From NCBI RefSeq assembly GCF_902833225.1, contig NZ_CADFEI010000005.1:124001-188000 (forward strand): a stretch of DNA of 64,000 nt. The letters are read 5' to 3'. How positions within the stretch are numbered: the stretch's first letter is position 1; every line of letters starts with the position of its first letter. A program made the position numbers and the translations under genes. This document shows, piece by piece, positions 29,369 through 38,989 of the stretch. The notes under the pieces are model-generated. The model worked only from the letters and a program-made list of their open reading frames with translations. It had not been told where the DNA came from and ran no database searches. Origin of the DNA: Burkholderia sp. BCC1644. Its GTDB lineage: Bacteria; Pseudomonadota; Gammaproteobacteria; Burkholderiales; Burkholderiaceae.

Positions 29369-30715
29369 TTACGCTTGCGCCGATGCGCTCGCGAGTGCCT
29401 CGAAGCTCACTTCCTTGTCCGTCACCTTCGCCTTGCCCAGCACGAAATCGACGACGTTGCTTTCAACGACGAACGCTTCCATCTCGGCGAGGCGCTGCTG
29501 GTTGGAATAATACCAGCGGACCACTTCCTTCGGGTCTTCGTAGCTCTTCGCGAACTCGTCGACTTCCGCGCGGATCTGTTCCGGCTTCGCTTCCAGGTTG
29601 TTCGACTTCACGAGTTCGGCCAGCACGAGGCCCAGCTTCACGCGGCGCTCGGCCTGCTCGGCGAACATTTCCGCCGGGATCGGTGCGTCCTTCGCGTTCG
29701 GCACGCCGCGCTGCGCCAGATCCTGGCGAGCCATTTCGACGAGGCGTTGCTGGTCTTGCTCGATCAGCGCCTTCGGCACGTCGAGTTCGGAGATCTTCAG
29801 CAGCGCATCCATCACCTGGTTCTTGACGATCGACTGCGTGCGACGCTTCGCTTCGCGCTCGAGATTCTCCTTGATCTCGCCGCGCATCTTCGTGAGGTCG
29901 CCGTCTTCGATGCCGAGCGACTTCGCGAATTCGCCGTCGATTTCCGGCAGGTGCGGCCACTCGATCTTCTTCATCGTGACCGTGAATTGCGCCGTCTTGC
30001 CGGCAACATCGGCACCGTGGTAATCGTCCGGGAACTTCAGGTCGAACGTACGCGCTTCACCAACCTTCAGGCCAAGTGCGGCGGTTTCGAATTCCGGCAG
30101 CATGCGGCCTTCGCCGAGCACGAACGGGAAGTCTTCGGCCGTGCCGCCCTGGAACGCGACGTCGTCGATCTTGCCGACGAAGTCGACCGTCACGCGGTCG
30201 CCGTTCTTCGCTGCGGTATCCGCGCCGCCGTCACCGTGCTCGCCGGCTTCGCCACGTGCGTGGAAGTGCACGCGCTGCTTGCGCAGGATGTCGAGCGTGC
30301 GGTCGATTTCGGCGTCGCTGATCGACGTCGTCGAGCGCTCGACTTCAGCCGTCGCCAGATCACCGATCTTCACTTCCGGGTAGACCTCGAACGTCGCGTC
30401 GAACGCGTATGCATCCTCAGCCTGTTCCTGCTTCGGCTCGAAGCTCGGCTGGCCGGCGACGCGCAGGTTTTCCGCGCGGCTGATCGTGAAGAATTCCTGG
30501 CCGATCTTGTCGCTCAGCACTTCGGCTTCGACCTGACCCGCGTACTGTTGCGCGACCATCTTCAGCGGCACCTTGCCCGGGCGGAAACCCGGCATGCGCA
30601 CGTTCTTCGCGAGTTTCTGGATACGGGCGTCGATTTCCTTCTGCACGGTGTCTTTCGGCAGGGAAATCGTCACGCGGCGTTCAAGCTTGCCGAGGTTCTC
30701 AACAACGTTAGCCAT
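29369..30715 (-). CDS. tig: Trigger factor (ribosome-associated chaperone and prolyl isomerase)
   Basis: A 448-residue three-domain protein. The N-terminal ribosome-binding domain carries the GFRPGK loop at 43-48, the FKBP-type isomerase domain spans about 165-250 ([13 protein letters not shown] to [11 protein letters not shown]), and the C-terminal chaperone arms fill the rest. The start [14 protein letters not shown] with an AGGA site is chosen; the frame extends upstream without support. It heads the tig-clpP-clpX-lon block, all minus strand. Confidence 0.97.
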   Translation of the reverse strand: MANVVENLGKLERRVTISLPKDTVQKEIDARIQKLAKNVRMPGFRPGKVPLKMVAQQYAGQVEAEVLSDKIGQEFFTISRAENLRVAGQPSFEPKQEQAEDAYAFDATFEVYPEVKIGDLATAEVERSTTSISDAEIDRTLDILRKQRVHFHARGEAGEHGDGGADTAAKNGDRVTVDFVGKIDDVAFQGGTAEDFPFVLGEGRMLPEFETAALGLKVGEARTFDLKFPDDYHGADVAGKTAQFTVTMKKIEWPHLPEIDGEFAKSLGIEDGDLTKMRGEIKENLEREAKRRTQSIVKNQVMDALLKISELDVPKALIEQDQQRLVEMARQDLAQRGVPNAKDAPIPAEMFAEQAERRVKLGLVLAELVKSNNLEAKPEQIRAEVDEFAKSYEDPKEVVRWYYSNQQRLAEMEAFVVESNVVDFVLGKAKVTDKEVSFEALASASAQA

Positions 30716-30888
30716 GGCTTCAATCGTCCTAAAATTATTCGAGCGAATCGGGTTTTCCTTGCCGTGCCTGCCTGCAGCATGCGATGCGTCGCACTCGCAC
30801 GCCGCGCCGGAGCGCCACGCCATCCCTGCACGCGCCGAATGGCTAGCGCAAGCGGCTCGGAGCACGGCTTTGGCCGGAAGAATCGACT

Positions 30889-30897
30889 ATTCTAGCA
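30889..30897 (-). promoter_or_regulatory. Extended -10 element upstream of tig
   Basis: On the minus strand TGCTAGAAT is an extended -10 (TGn plus TAGAAT). It would give a leader of about 165 bases before tig. No good -35 is visible, as is common for extended -10 promoters. The rest of the 388-base divergent gap 30716-31103 holds nothing else recognisable. Confidence 0.45.
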
Positions 30898-31103
30898 AAC
30901 AATTTTCCTCGTACCGCCAGATCAGCGCGTCGCGCGTGCATCCTCGCCATGCCGACAGCCCCGCGCACGGCAACGCGCGCGGATCGCCGCTATGCCGAAC
31001 GCCGTATCCTCCACGGCCCCACCATCCTGTAAGCTCCAATGGAAAGTGAGCCGTCATTGCGGCCGCGTCATTCTTCACACCAATCACGCCTTCCGGAGAC
31101 ACC

Positions 31104-32249
31104 ATGCCGCAACACCCGTCCGCGCCTGTCGTCGTCATCGCGCCCGATTCGTTCAAAGGCTCGCTTTCCGCCGAGCAGGTCGCGGACGCGATCGCCACCG
31201 GCATCCGCCACGCCCGGCCCGACGCGGTCGTGCGCTGCTGTCCGATGGCCGACGGCGGCGAAGGCACGCTCGACGCGATGCTGGCGGGCGGCGGCACGCG
31301 GCGCACGTTGCAGGTGGCCGGCGCGTCGCTCGCGGCACGCGACGCGGCGGTCGGCGTGATCGACGCGCGCACCGCGATCGTCGAGACGGCCGAGATCGTC
31401 GGCATTACCGACGCGGTCGGCATGAGCGTACCGGTCGACGCGCGCAGCACGCGCGGGATGGGCGAGGCGATCCGCACGCTGCTCGACGACGGCGTGCGCC
31501 GCTTCTTCGTCGCGCTCGGCGGCAGCAGCACCAACGATGCGGGCGCCGGGCTGCTCGCAGGCCTCGGCCTGCAGTGCTTCGACGCCGCCGGCCAGCCGGT
31601 CGAGCCCGTGCCGTCGCGGCTCGCCGACATTGCGCGCGTCGACGCGTCGGCGCTCGACCCGCGCCTGAAGGAAACGGAATTCGTCGGCATGTCCGACGTC
31701 GACAACCCGCTGACGGGCGCGCACGGCGCGACCGCCGTGTTCGGCCCGCAAAAAGGTGTGACGCCCGATCAGGTTGCGACCCTCGACGCCGCCCTCGCCC
31801 GCTTCGCCGACCTGCTCGAAACCGCGCTGGACCGCCGCGGCCGCGACCTGCCGGGCGCCGGCGCCGCGGGCGGCCTCGGTTTCGCGCTGCACATGCTCGG
31901 CGCGCAGTTCGAAGCCGGCGCCGAAGTGGTCGCGCGCCAGGTCGGGCTCGACGCCGCGCTCGCCGGCGCCGACTGGCTGATCACCGGCGAAGGCCGCTCC
32001 GACGTGCAGACGCTGCACGGCAAGGCGCCGTTCATCGCATGCCGTCACGCACAGGCCGCCGGCGTGCCCGCGTCGCTGCTGTCGGGTGCGGTCGACCCGG
32101 CCGCGCTGCCGCGCCTGTCCGAGCATTTTTCCGGCTGCTTTTCGCCGGCTCCCGGGCCGATCACGCTCGACGTCGCGATCCGCGACGCGGCCAATCTGCT
32201 CGCGAACGAAGCGGAACAATTGACGCGCCTGAAATACGGTGCACACTGA
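31104..32249 (+). CDS. Glycerate kinase (GlxK/GarK family)
   Basis: A 381-residue kinase phosphorylating glycerate (2-phosphoglycerate is the usual product of this family). Family blocks are APDSFKGSLSA near the N terminus, PMADGGEGTLDA, ALGGSSTNDAGAG, FGPQKGV and ITGEGRSDVQTLHGKAP. It starts with a good CGGAGA site. It stands alone as the first plus-strand gene after tig; a MarR regulator follows after 62 bases and may belong to the same transcript. The pathway (glyoxylate or glucarate derived) cannot be told from this window. Confidence 0.92.
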   Translation: MPQHPSAPVVVIAPDSFKGSLSAEQVADAIATGIRHARPDAVVRCCPMADGGEGTLDAMLAGGGTRRTLQVAGASLAARDAAVGVIDARTAIVETAEIVGITDAVGMSVPVDARSTRGMGEAIRTLLDDGVRRFFVALGGSSTNDAGAGLLAGLGLQCFDAAGQPVEPVPSRLADIARVDASALDPRLKETEFVGMSDVDNPLTGAHGATAVFGPQKGVTPDQVATLDAALARFADLLETALDRRGRDLPGAGAAGGLGFALHMLGAQFEAGAEVVARQVGLDAALAGADWLITGEGRSDVQTLHGKAPFIACRHAQAAGVPASLLSGAVDPAALPRLSEHFSGCFSPAPGPITLDVAIRDAANLLANEAEQLTRLKYGAH

Positions 32250-32311
32250 CCGTTGACCCGAGCGCGCGATACAGGAACAATCGGGCCCGCCCTTTTTCTT
32301 CAGGATTCGAC

Positions 32312-32761
32312 ATGAAAGGCCGTCAAGCCGGGCTCGATCAGTTTCTGACCTATCGCCTCCACGCGCTCACGAAGCGCTCCGACCGCGGGATCGGCGAGGT
32401 GTACCGGCACAAGCTCGACATCTCGCTGCCCGAGGCGCGCGTGATCGCCGCCGTCGGCGCGTTCGGTCCGTTCTCGATCATGGATCTCGCGCGTCACACC
32501 AATCTCGACAAGAGCCAGGCAAGCCGCGCGGCCGAGGCGCTGCTGCGCCAGGGCCTGCTCGAGCGTAGCGCGAGCGAGGAGGACGGCCGGATCGTGCTGA
32601 TCGCACTGACTGGCGACGGCCGCGCGCTGCATCGCAAGATCATGCCGATCGTGCGCAAATGGAACGACGGCCTGCTCGCCTGCCTGTCCGACAGCGAACG
32701 CCAGACGTTCGAGCGGCTGCTCGACAAGGTCGTCGCGCACGCCACCGAGCGGGACGACTGA
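32312..32761 (+). CDS. MarR-family transcriptional regulator
   Basis: A 149-residue winged-helix regulator. The helix-turn-helix region is LARHTNLDKSQASRAAEALLRQGLL (about residues 59-83), followed by the wing SEEDGRIVLIALTGDGR. The start MKGRQAGLDQ has an AGGA site; the frame is open far upstream through the kinase gene but that is compositional. MarR proteins usually respond to aromatic or phenolic ligands; target genes are not evident. Confidence 0.9.
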   Translation: MKGRQAGLDQFLTYRLHALTKRSDRGIGEVYRHKLDISLPEARVIAAVGAFGPFSIMDLARHTNLDKSQASRAAEALLRQGLLERSASEEDGRIVLIALTGDGRALHRKIMPIVRKWNDGLLACLSDSERQTFERLLDKVVAHATERDD

Positions 32762-32804
32762 GCCGCATCGCGGGCGCCCGGCCCTATTGATCCGATGAAT
32801 TCGA

Positions 32805-32845
32805 CGGGCCGCCTACGTTGCCTGACCGGCAACGCGGGCGGCCCG
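32805..32845. terminator. Two-tier hairpin between the MarR and ketopantoate-reductase genes
   Basis: CGGGCCGCC (32805-32813) pairs with GGCGGCCCG (32837-32845) and GTTGCC (32817-32822) with GGCAAC (32828-32833). It lies between convergent genes but lacks a T-run, so it may be a Rho-aided transcription end. Confidence 0.5.
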
Positions 32846-32927
32846 CTTTGCGTCATGTGGCGGGCGCGATGAACGTCCCGCGCTTCACCGCCGGCGCCGC
32901 GCCGCACCGGCAGCGGCCCCGCACGCG

Positions 32928-33926
32928 CTAGAGCCCGCTGTTCGCGGCGCGCTGGCGCAACAGTCCGAGCACCGCGTCGCAGTACGGCGTCGGCACGCCA
33001 AGCTTGCGGCCGAGCTCCGGAAACACGCCGAGGATCGGCCCGATCTCGAGCGAACGCCCAGCTTCGACATCCTGCAGCATCGACGTCTTGAACGCGCCAA
33101 GCTTACGCGTGACCGCGATCCGCTCGGGTCCGCTCATCCCCGAGGACAGGCCGAGCCGTGCGCCGATCGCCGCCGCCTCCTCCATCATCCGCAACGCGAG
33201 TTCCTGCGTGAACGGATCGTCGAGCAACTGCCCGGTCGTCGATCCCGTCAGCGCACTCAGCGGATTCATGTTCATGTTGCCCCACAGCTTCGTCCAGATC
33301 TCGGCCCGGATCGCGGGCGTCGACTCGACGTCGAAACCACCTGCCGCGAGCGCCGCGGCAAACCGGGCCGTGGCCGCGTCGAGCCGCTGATCCGGCGCAC
33401 CGACGATCAGCCGGTTGCCGCGCCCGCGGCGTACGACGCCCGGCGCGTCGGTGCTCGACGACAGGTGCACGACGCAGCCGATCGCCTGCGCGGGCGGCAA
33501 CGCCGCCGACACCGCGCCGGCCGGATCGACCGCGTCGAGCGGCACGCCGTCGATCGACCCGGCCAGCCCGTGCGTGAACCACCATGGCAGCCCGTTCATC
33601 GCCGCGACGATCACGGTGTCCGGCCCGACCAGCGGCGCAATGCGCTCCGCCAGTGCCGGCAGCGCCTGCGCCTTCAGCGCGATCACCACGTAGTCCTGCA
33701 CGCCGAGCGCGAGCGCATCGTCGCTCGCGCGCACCGGCACCGACGACGTATCGCCGGTTTCGTCGATCACGCGCACCCCGTGCGTGTTCAGCGCGTCGAG
33801 CGTCGCGCCGCGCGCGTACGCGCTCACGGTCATGCCGGCCCGCGACAGCGCGGCCGCGAGCAATCCGCCGATCGCGCCGACACCGACCACCGCCGCGCGC
33901 ACCGACCCTGAATTCGTGTCGTTCAT
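32928..33926 (-). CDS. 2-dehydropantoate 2-reductase-like oxidoreductase
   Basis: A 332-residue ApbA/PanE-fold NADPH enzyme. The nucleotide loop GVGAIG is at 15-20, Lys84 sits in the IALKAQALP block, and the catalytic lysine Lys212 is in EIWTKLWGNMNMNP with the family-typical asparagines. Family members reduce ketopantoate in pantothenate synthesis, but many Burkholderia paralogues of unknown substrate exist, so panE is not assigned. It is convergent with marR and shares its strand with the LuxR gene upstream. Confidence 0.82.
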   Translation of the reverse strand: MNDTNSGSVRAAVVGVGAIGGLLAAALSRAGMTVSAYARGATLDALNTHGVRVIDETGDTSSVPVRASDDALALGVQDYVVIALKAQALPALAERIAPLVGPDTVIVAAMNGLPWWFTHGLAGSIDGVPLDAVDPAGAVSAALPPAQAIGCVVHLSSSTDAPGVVRRGRGNRLIVGAPDQRLDAATARFAAALAAGGFDVESTPAIRAEIWTKLWGNMNMNPLSALTGSTTGQLLDDPFTQELALRMMEEAAAIGARLGLSSGMSGPERIAVTRKLGAFKTSMLQDVEAGRSLEIGPILGVFPELGRKLGVPTPYCDAVLGLLRQRAANSGL

Positions 33927-34026
33927 GATGGAATTCCGTCTCCTGGGAGCTGACGAGCATAACGCTCAATGGTTGCGGGCACAACCATTCCCACGGGAAC
34001 ACGCCATGCGCCCGCGTTCGCGCGCT

Positions 34027-35175
34027 TCAGCGCGGCATACTGCCGGCTTCGACGGGTTCGTCGTCGGCCATGCTGCTGCCGGTGGCGCCGAGCACGCCCG
34101 CGATCTGGCTCTTGTCGTGCATGCCGAGCTTGCGGTACGCGCAGCGCAGGTAGTGACGCACGGTCGTCGGCGAAATCTCCATCTGTTGGGCGACCTCCTT
34201 GTGCGACCGCCCGGCGCCGTAATAGCGGATCGCCGCCAGCTCGCGCGGGCTCAGCCGGTCGAGCAGCGAGCGCGGCCGCGCTTCGATCTGGAACAGCCCC
34301 GCGACGGGCACGCACTGGATGCGCAGCGCGTCGCCGACGAACGGCTGGCCCGACTGGCGGCGCAGGTGCGCGACGAGCGGCTCCGGCACGCGCGCCCCGG
34401 CCCAGGCCGGCCACTCGGTGCGCAGCACGTCGTCGAAACCGTGATCGGCATGGTGGAGCACGCCGAAGTTGTCGCACAGCGCGCGCGCCGCCGGCGCGAC
34501 CGTCTCGGCGCGCTCGCGCGTGAGCTGCGCGGCACGATTGATCGTCAGCGCGGCCGCGAGGTGCGGAATCACCTCCTCGAAGCGACGCGCATCGTCGTCG
34601 CTGAACGGGCGATTGAGCCCTTGCCGGTAGATCGACATGAACGTCGTCAGGCCGAAACGGCGATCGAGCGTACACACGCACATCAGCTGCGCGAGCCCGT
34701 ACTTCACGCACCAGTCGCGAAACCGCACGTCGAGCCCCGGCTCGACGACCGTCAGCCGCACCGCGCGGCCATGCGCGCCGTGCAGCGTGCGGTGCGCCAG
34801 CGGATCGCAATCGCGCACGCGCTTCCAGTCGATGAAGAACGCGTGCGGCAAACGGTACAGAAAGCTGTTGTGCATCACGGGGCCGGTCGGCGCATGGGTC
34901 GCGACGCCGGTCCACGCGGCATCGAACGGAATGAGCGCCTGCAGTAGCGAAAAGAATCGGTATTCGAATTCGCCGATGCCGGATTGCGCGGCCACTGCAT
35001 ACAGGTCGAGCAGCATCAGGCCGAGTTCGCGCTGTGCTGCGTCGCCACGCGTGACGCCGTCGAAATCGGCGCGCCGGGACGGCAGCGGCGGCCACGCGAA
35101 TTCGTCGAGCACGATGGCGGCCGGCACGTCGCGCAGCGCTTCGAGATCCTGCCCGATATCCGTCGTGATCCTCAC
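34027..35175 (-). CDS. LuxR-type transcriptional regulator
   Basis: A 382-residue regulator with a long N-terminal ligand or sensor region without recognised motifs and a C-terminal GerE/LuxR helix-turn-helix at about 305-360 (LSPRELAAIRYYGAGRSHKE and TTVRHYLRCAYRKLG). The GTG at 35175 is chosen because a GGGGAG site lies six bases before it and upstream extension reaches the intergenic region. It is divergent from the porin/MFS/deacetylase genes across a 302-base gap and is their most likely regulator. The trigger is unknown; there is no autoinducer-binding domain signature. Confidence 0.85.
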   Translation of the reverse strand: MRITTDIGQDLEALRDVPAAIVLDEFAWPPLPSRRADFDGVTRGDAAQRELGLMLLDLYAVAAQSGIGEFEYRFFSLLQALIPFDAAWTGVATHAPTGPVMHNSFLYRLPHAFFIDWKRVRDCDPLAHRTLHGAHGRAVRLTVVEPGLDVRFRDWCVKYGLAQLMCVCTLDRRFGLTTFMSIYRQGLNRPFSDDDARRFEEVIPHLAAALTINRAAQLTRERAETVAPAARALCDNFGVLHHADHGFDDVLRTEWPAWAGARVPEPLVAHLRRQSGQPFVGDALRIQCVPVAGLFQIEARPRSLLDRLSPRELAAIRYYGAGRSHKEVAQQMEISPTTVRHYLRCAYRKLGMHDKSQIAGVLGATGSSMADDEPVEAGSMPR

Positions 35176-35227
35176 CTTCCGCTCCCCTGCCCGATCGGGC
35201 TGCTGATGTGCGCTACGACACCGGCCG

Positions 35228-35233
35228 ATTATA
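35228..35233 (-). promoter_or_regulatory. TATAAT -10 element of the LuxR gene in the 302-base divergent gap
   Basis: A perfect TATAAT on the minus strand lies about 55 bases before the GTG of the regulator. No convincing -35 was found. The rest of the gap 35176-35477 holds no evident promoter for the porin, which may need activation. Confidence 0.4.
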
Positions 35234-35477
35234 GCGAGCGGCTTTTTTGGCGGGCCACGGTGCCGGAACCAGCGCCAACCCCATCCATTTGAACGGTGCA
35301 CGGCACGTTGCTGCTCCGCAGCACGCCGCGCCGCGGCGTCGCACGGCGCTGATGCCGCGCACCGCGGGTTTTCCACACCGTTCATCTGTACGACTGTTCG
35401 AAGGTTTTCCCGCTGCGGACACTGCGTCGCGACAACACCAACGACAAACCGATGCAAGACGGTCTGGAGAACCCCTC

Positions 35478-36524
35478 GTGACGAAAACCCGCTTCATCCG
35501 CACGGCCGCGGCCGCCGCGACGCTTGCCGCGTGCAGCGCCGCCGCCCATGCGCAGTCCGCCCTCACGCTGTACGGCGCGCTCGACGCCGGCGTGCAATAC
35601 CTGACGCACGCCGACGGACGCCGTTCGGCCGTGCAGTTGCAGAACTACGGCATCCTGCCTTCGCAGGTCGGGATCAAGGGCCACGAGGATCTCGGCGGCG
35701 GCTGGCGCGCGCTGTTCAAGCTCGAACAGGGTCTCAACATCAACGACGGCACCGCGACCGCGCCCGGCTACGCGTTCTTCCGCGGCGCGTACGTCGGCAT
35801 CGCGGGACCCGTCGGCACCGTCACGCTCGGCCGGCAGTTCAGCGTGCTGTTCGACAAGACGCTGTTCTACGACCCGCTCTGGTACGCGTCGTACAGCGGC
35901 CAGGGCGTGCTCGTGCCGATGAATGCGAACTTCATCGACCATTCGGTGAAGTACCAGTCGCCGACGTTCGCGGGCTTCGACGTCGAGGCGCTTGCCGCGA
36001 CGTCCGGCGTCGCCGGCAATACACGCGCCGGACGCGTGCTCGAACTCGGCGGCCAGTACACGAGCAACGGGCTGTCGGTCAGCGCGGTACTGCATCAGGC
36101 GCACGGCGACGTGGCGGCGGCCGACGACACGTCCGCGCGGCGCCGGGAACTCGGCACGCTCGCCGCACGTTATGCGTTCGCCACGCTGCCGCTCACCGTC
36201 TATGCGGGCGTCGAACGCCTGACCGGCGACCTCGATGCGGCGCGCACGATCGTCTGGGGCGGTGCGCGTTACCAGACATCGAACGGGATCGGCCTGAACG
36301 CGGGCGTCTATCACACCGATTCGCGCACGCCGGCGATCGGCCACCCAACGCTGTTCATCGCGAGCACCACGTACGCGCTGTCGAAACGCACCGTCGCCTA
36401 CGTGAACCTCGGCTATGCGCGCAACAGCGGCCAGAGCTCGCAGACCGTCTACGAATACGACCCGACGCCGCTCGCCGGCGCATCGCAGTTCGGCGCGATG
36501 GTCGGCATGTACCACCTGTTCTGA
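35478..36524 (+). CDS. Gram-negative porin (porin_4 / Omp32 type)
   Basis: A 348-residue outer-membrane channel. The signal peptide runs to about residue 25 (AHA before Gln26), the mature start SALTLYGALDAGVQY and the KGHEDLGGGWRALFKLEQG block are typical of Burkholderia porins, and the chain ends in YHLF with the terminal phenylalanine required for assembly. A GTG start with GGAGA upstream is chosen; it is the only one placing the signal peptide at the N terminus. It is followed after 21 bases by an MFS transporter and a deacetylase, suggesting a shared uptake role. Confidence 0.92.
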   Translation: MTKTRFIRTAAAAATLAACSAAAHAQSALTLYGALDAGVQYLTHADGRRSAVQLQNYGILPSQVGIKGHEDLGGGWRALFKLEQGLNINDGTATAPGYAFFRGAYVGIAGPVGTVTLGRQFSVLFDKTLFYDPLWYASYSGQGVLVPMNANFIDHSVKYQSPTFAGFDVEALAATSGVAGNTRAGRVLELGGQYTSNGLSVSAVLHQAHGDVAAADDTSARRRELGTLAARYAFATLPLTVYAGVERLTGDLDAARTIVWGGARYQTSNGIGLNAGVYHTDSRTPAIGHPTLFIASTTYALSKRTVAYVNLGYARNSGQSSQTVYEYDPTPLAGASQFGAMVGMYHLF

Positions 36525-36545
36525 TTCCCCCAACGAGATCCCGCC

Positions 36546-37754
36546 ATGAAAACCCTGTCCCCGGATGCCGCACGCTCGCCCGACGGCCGTGCGCCGGCCT
36601 TCGCGCGCTCGACGCTCGTCGCGCTCGTCGTGTTCGCGGCCATCACGCCGTTGCTGCTGCTTGTTGCACCGGCCGTTGCCGGCCAGCTCGCGACGCAACT
36701 CGGATTGTCTGCATCGCAGGTCGGCACCTACTTCTTCGTCGAACTCGGTGCGTTCAGCCTCGCGACCGTGCCGTCGTACCTGTGGCTCGGCCGGGTCGAC
36801 GCGCGCCGCGTCGCCGGATTCGCCATTGCGCTGTTCGGCGCGGGCAACCTGCTGACCGCACTGTCGATGCCGGGCTTCGCCGCGCTGCTCGCGCTGCGCG
36901 CCGTCACCGCACTCGGCGGCGGCTCGCTGATGGTGCTCTGCATGACGAGCGCGGCGACGAGCGAGAACAGCGACCGCGTGTACGGCCTGTGGGTCGTCGG
37001 CCAGCTGATCGCGGGTGCGATCGGCCTGTTCGTGCTGCCGCACGTGTTCGCCGCGTTCGGGCTGCGCGCGCTGTATGTCGCGCTCGCCGCGCTCGCACTG
37101 TTCGCAGCACCGCTATCGCGCGGCTTTCCGTCGTCGCTCGGCACGCGGACGACGCCTGCCCGATCCGCGCGCGGCGACGCGACGCAAACGCCGCGAAGCT
37201 TCGTCATGCTCGCCATCGGCGCGGTGCTGACGTTCTATCTCGCGATCGGCAGCGTGTGGACCTTCGCGAGCCGCGCGGCGGCCGAGGCCGGGCTCGATCC
37301 GCAGTCGACCGGCAACGTGCTCGCGATCGCGAGCGTGATGGGGATCGCGGGCGCGGCGCTCGCGTCGTGTGCGGGCGGCCGGCTCGCGCGACGCGCGATG
37401 CTGGCGGCCGGTTACGCGCTGCTCGCCGCGTCGCTCGTCGCGCTCGCCGCGATGCGGCACACCGGCGGCTACAGCGCGGCGATCTTCGCGTTCAAGTTCG
37501 CGTGGACGTTCGTGCTGCCGTTCATCCTCGCGACCGTCGCGCAGATCGACACGTCGGGCCGCCTCGTGGCAACGCTCAATTTCGTGATAGGCGCAGGCCT
37601 TGCCGCCGGCCCACTGCTTGCGGGCCTGATGCTCGACGCCGGCGGCACGATGCGCGCGCTGTTCGTGGCCGCGACGGCCGTCGCGATCGTATCGTTCGCC
37701 GCGCTGCGCCACATCGATCGCCGCGCGCGCGCTTCCGTTTTCTCCCAACCGTGA
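36546..37754 (+). CDS. Major facilitator superfamily transporter
   Basis: A 402-residue inner-membrane transporter with about twelve hydrophobic helices in two halves and a central loop near 198-215 (GTRTTPARSARGDATQ). Short motif A-like residues follow helix 2 (LGRVDARRVAG). The start MKTLSPDAARS lies 21 bases after the porin stop and the stop is 14 bases before the deacetylase start, so the three genes probably form one operon. Substrate is unknown; an acetylated amine or amide would fit the neighbours. Confidence 0.87.
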   Translation: MKTLSPDAARSPDGRAPAFARSTLVALVVFAAITPLLLLVAPAVAGQLATQLGLSASQVGTYFFVELGAFSLATVPSYLWLGRVDARRVAGFAIALFGAGNLLTALSMPGFAALLALRAVTALGGGSLMVLCMTSAATSENSDRVYGLWVVGQLIAGAIGLFVLPHVFAAFGLRALYVALAALALFAAPLSRGFPSSLGTRTTPARSARGDATQTPRSFVMLAIGAVLTFYLAIGSVWTFASRAAAEAGLDPQSTGNVLAIASVMGIAGAALASCAGGRLARRAMLAAGYALLAASLVALAAMRHTGGYSAAIFAFKFAWTFVLPFILATVAQIDTSGRLVATLNFVIGAGLAAGPLLAGLMLDAGGTMRALFVAATAVAIVSFAALRHIDRRARASVFSQP

Positions 37755-37768
37755 CAGGTTACGCATCC

Positions 37769-38878
37769 ATGAATCGCACTGCCTTCTTCACCGACGAACG
37801 CACTTTCTGGCACACCGGCGGCACACACGCGCTGTTCTTTCCGGTCGGCGGCTGGGTCCAGCCGCCGTCGAGCGCGGGCTACGCGGAATCGCCCGATTCG
37901 AAGCGCCGCTTCCTGTCGCTCGTCCAGGCGTCGGGCCTTGCCGCGCAGCTCGACCTGCGCGGCGCCGAGCCGGCCACGACCACCGATCTGCTGCGCATTC
38001 ATCCGGCGCACTATCTCGACGCATTCCGCGCACTCAGCGACGCGAACGGCGGCGACCTCGGCGATCTCGCGCCGTTCGGCAAGGGCAGCTACGAGATCGC
38101 CGCGCTGTCGGCCGGCCTCGCGATCGCGGCCGTCGATACGGTCGTCGGCGAGCGCGCGGCCAATGCGTTCTCGCTGTCGCGCCCGCCTGGCCACCACTGC
38201 CTGCGCGACCGCCCGATGGGCTTCTGCATGCTGGCGAACATCCCGATCGCGATCGAGGCCGCCCGCGCGAAACACGGTATCGAGCGCGTCGCGGTGATCG
38301 ACTGGGACGTGCATCACGGCAACGGCACGCAGTCGATCTACTACGACGATCCGGACACGCTGACGATCTCGCTGCACCAGGACCGCTGCTTTCCGCCCGG
38401 CTACAGCGGCGCGGACGACCGCGGCGAAGGTGCCGGCCTCGACGCAAACCTGAACGTGCCGCTGCTCGCGGGCAGCGGTGACGACGCGTATCGCTACGCG
38501 TTCGAGCGGATCGTGCTGCCGGCGCTGGAGCGCTTCCGCCCCGAGTTGATCGTCGTCGCGAGCGGCCTCGACGCAAGCGCCGTCGATCCGCTCGCGCGCA
38601 TGCAGCTGCATACCGACAGCTACCGGTTCATGACGCGCGCGGTGAAGGATGCCGCGCAGCGTTTTTGCGGCGGGCGGCTCGTGATCGTTCACGAAGGCGG
38701 GTATTCGGAGGCGTACGTGCCGTTCTGCGGACTCGCGATCGTCGAGGAACTGGCCGGCATTCGCACCGATGTCACCGATCCGATGCTCGATCTCGCGATC
38801 GCCCAGCAACCGGGCGAGCGGTTCGTTGCGTTCCAGCGCGCGCTGCTCGACGAACTGGCGACGTCGTTCGGGTTGTAA
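37769..38878 (+). CDS. Histone-deacetylase-family amidohydrolase (acetylpolyamine amidohydrolase-like)
   Basis: A 369-residue zinc-dependent deacetylase. The active-site histidines His142/His143 are in RPPGHHC, zinc ligands Asp180 and His182 in DWDVHHGNGT and Asp268 in GLDAS, and the transition-state tyrosine is in HEGGYSEAYVP. Bacterial members deacetylate acetylpolyamines or other short amides. Placement after a porin and an MFS transporter suggests catabolism of an imported acetylated compound. The frame is open through both upstream genes, but the ATG at 37769 gives the family start. Confidence 0.92.
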   Translation: MNRTAFFTDERTFWHTGGTHALFFPVGGWVQPPSSAGYAESPDSKRRFLSLVQASGLAAQLDLRGAEPATTTDLLRIHPAHYLDAFRALSDANGGDLGDLAPFGKGSYEIAALSAGLAIAAVDTVVGERAANAFSLSRPPGHHCLRDRPMGFCMLANIPIAIEAARAKHGIERVAVIDWDVHHGNGTQSIYYDDPDTLTISLHQDRCFPPGYSGADDRGEGAGLDANLNVPLLAGSGDDAYRYAFERIVLPALERFRPELIVVASGLDASAVDPLARMQLHTDSYRFMTRAVKDAAQRFCGGRLVIVHEGGYSEAYVPFCGLAIVEELAGIRTDVTDPMLDLAIAQQPGERFVAFQRALLDELATSFGL

Positions 38879-38989
38879 CGCGCGGGAACGGATGTGACGG
38901 GGCCGGCCCGCGCCGGCCCTTGCGCGATCCGTGCGGATGGGGTTTCCTGTGCTTTTACCCCTGTTCCGGCTCGAGGCCGCACTCTTCCG

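Noticed and set aside
35531-37768. Open frame extending the deacetylase upstream through the porin and MFS genes
   Set aside because: Its translation is Arg-rich and domain-free, while porin and transporter in other frames are complete with signal peptide and helices. The deacetylase begins properly at 37769.
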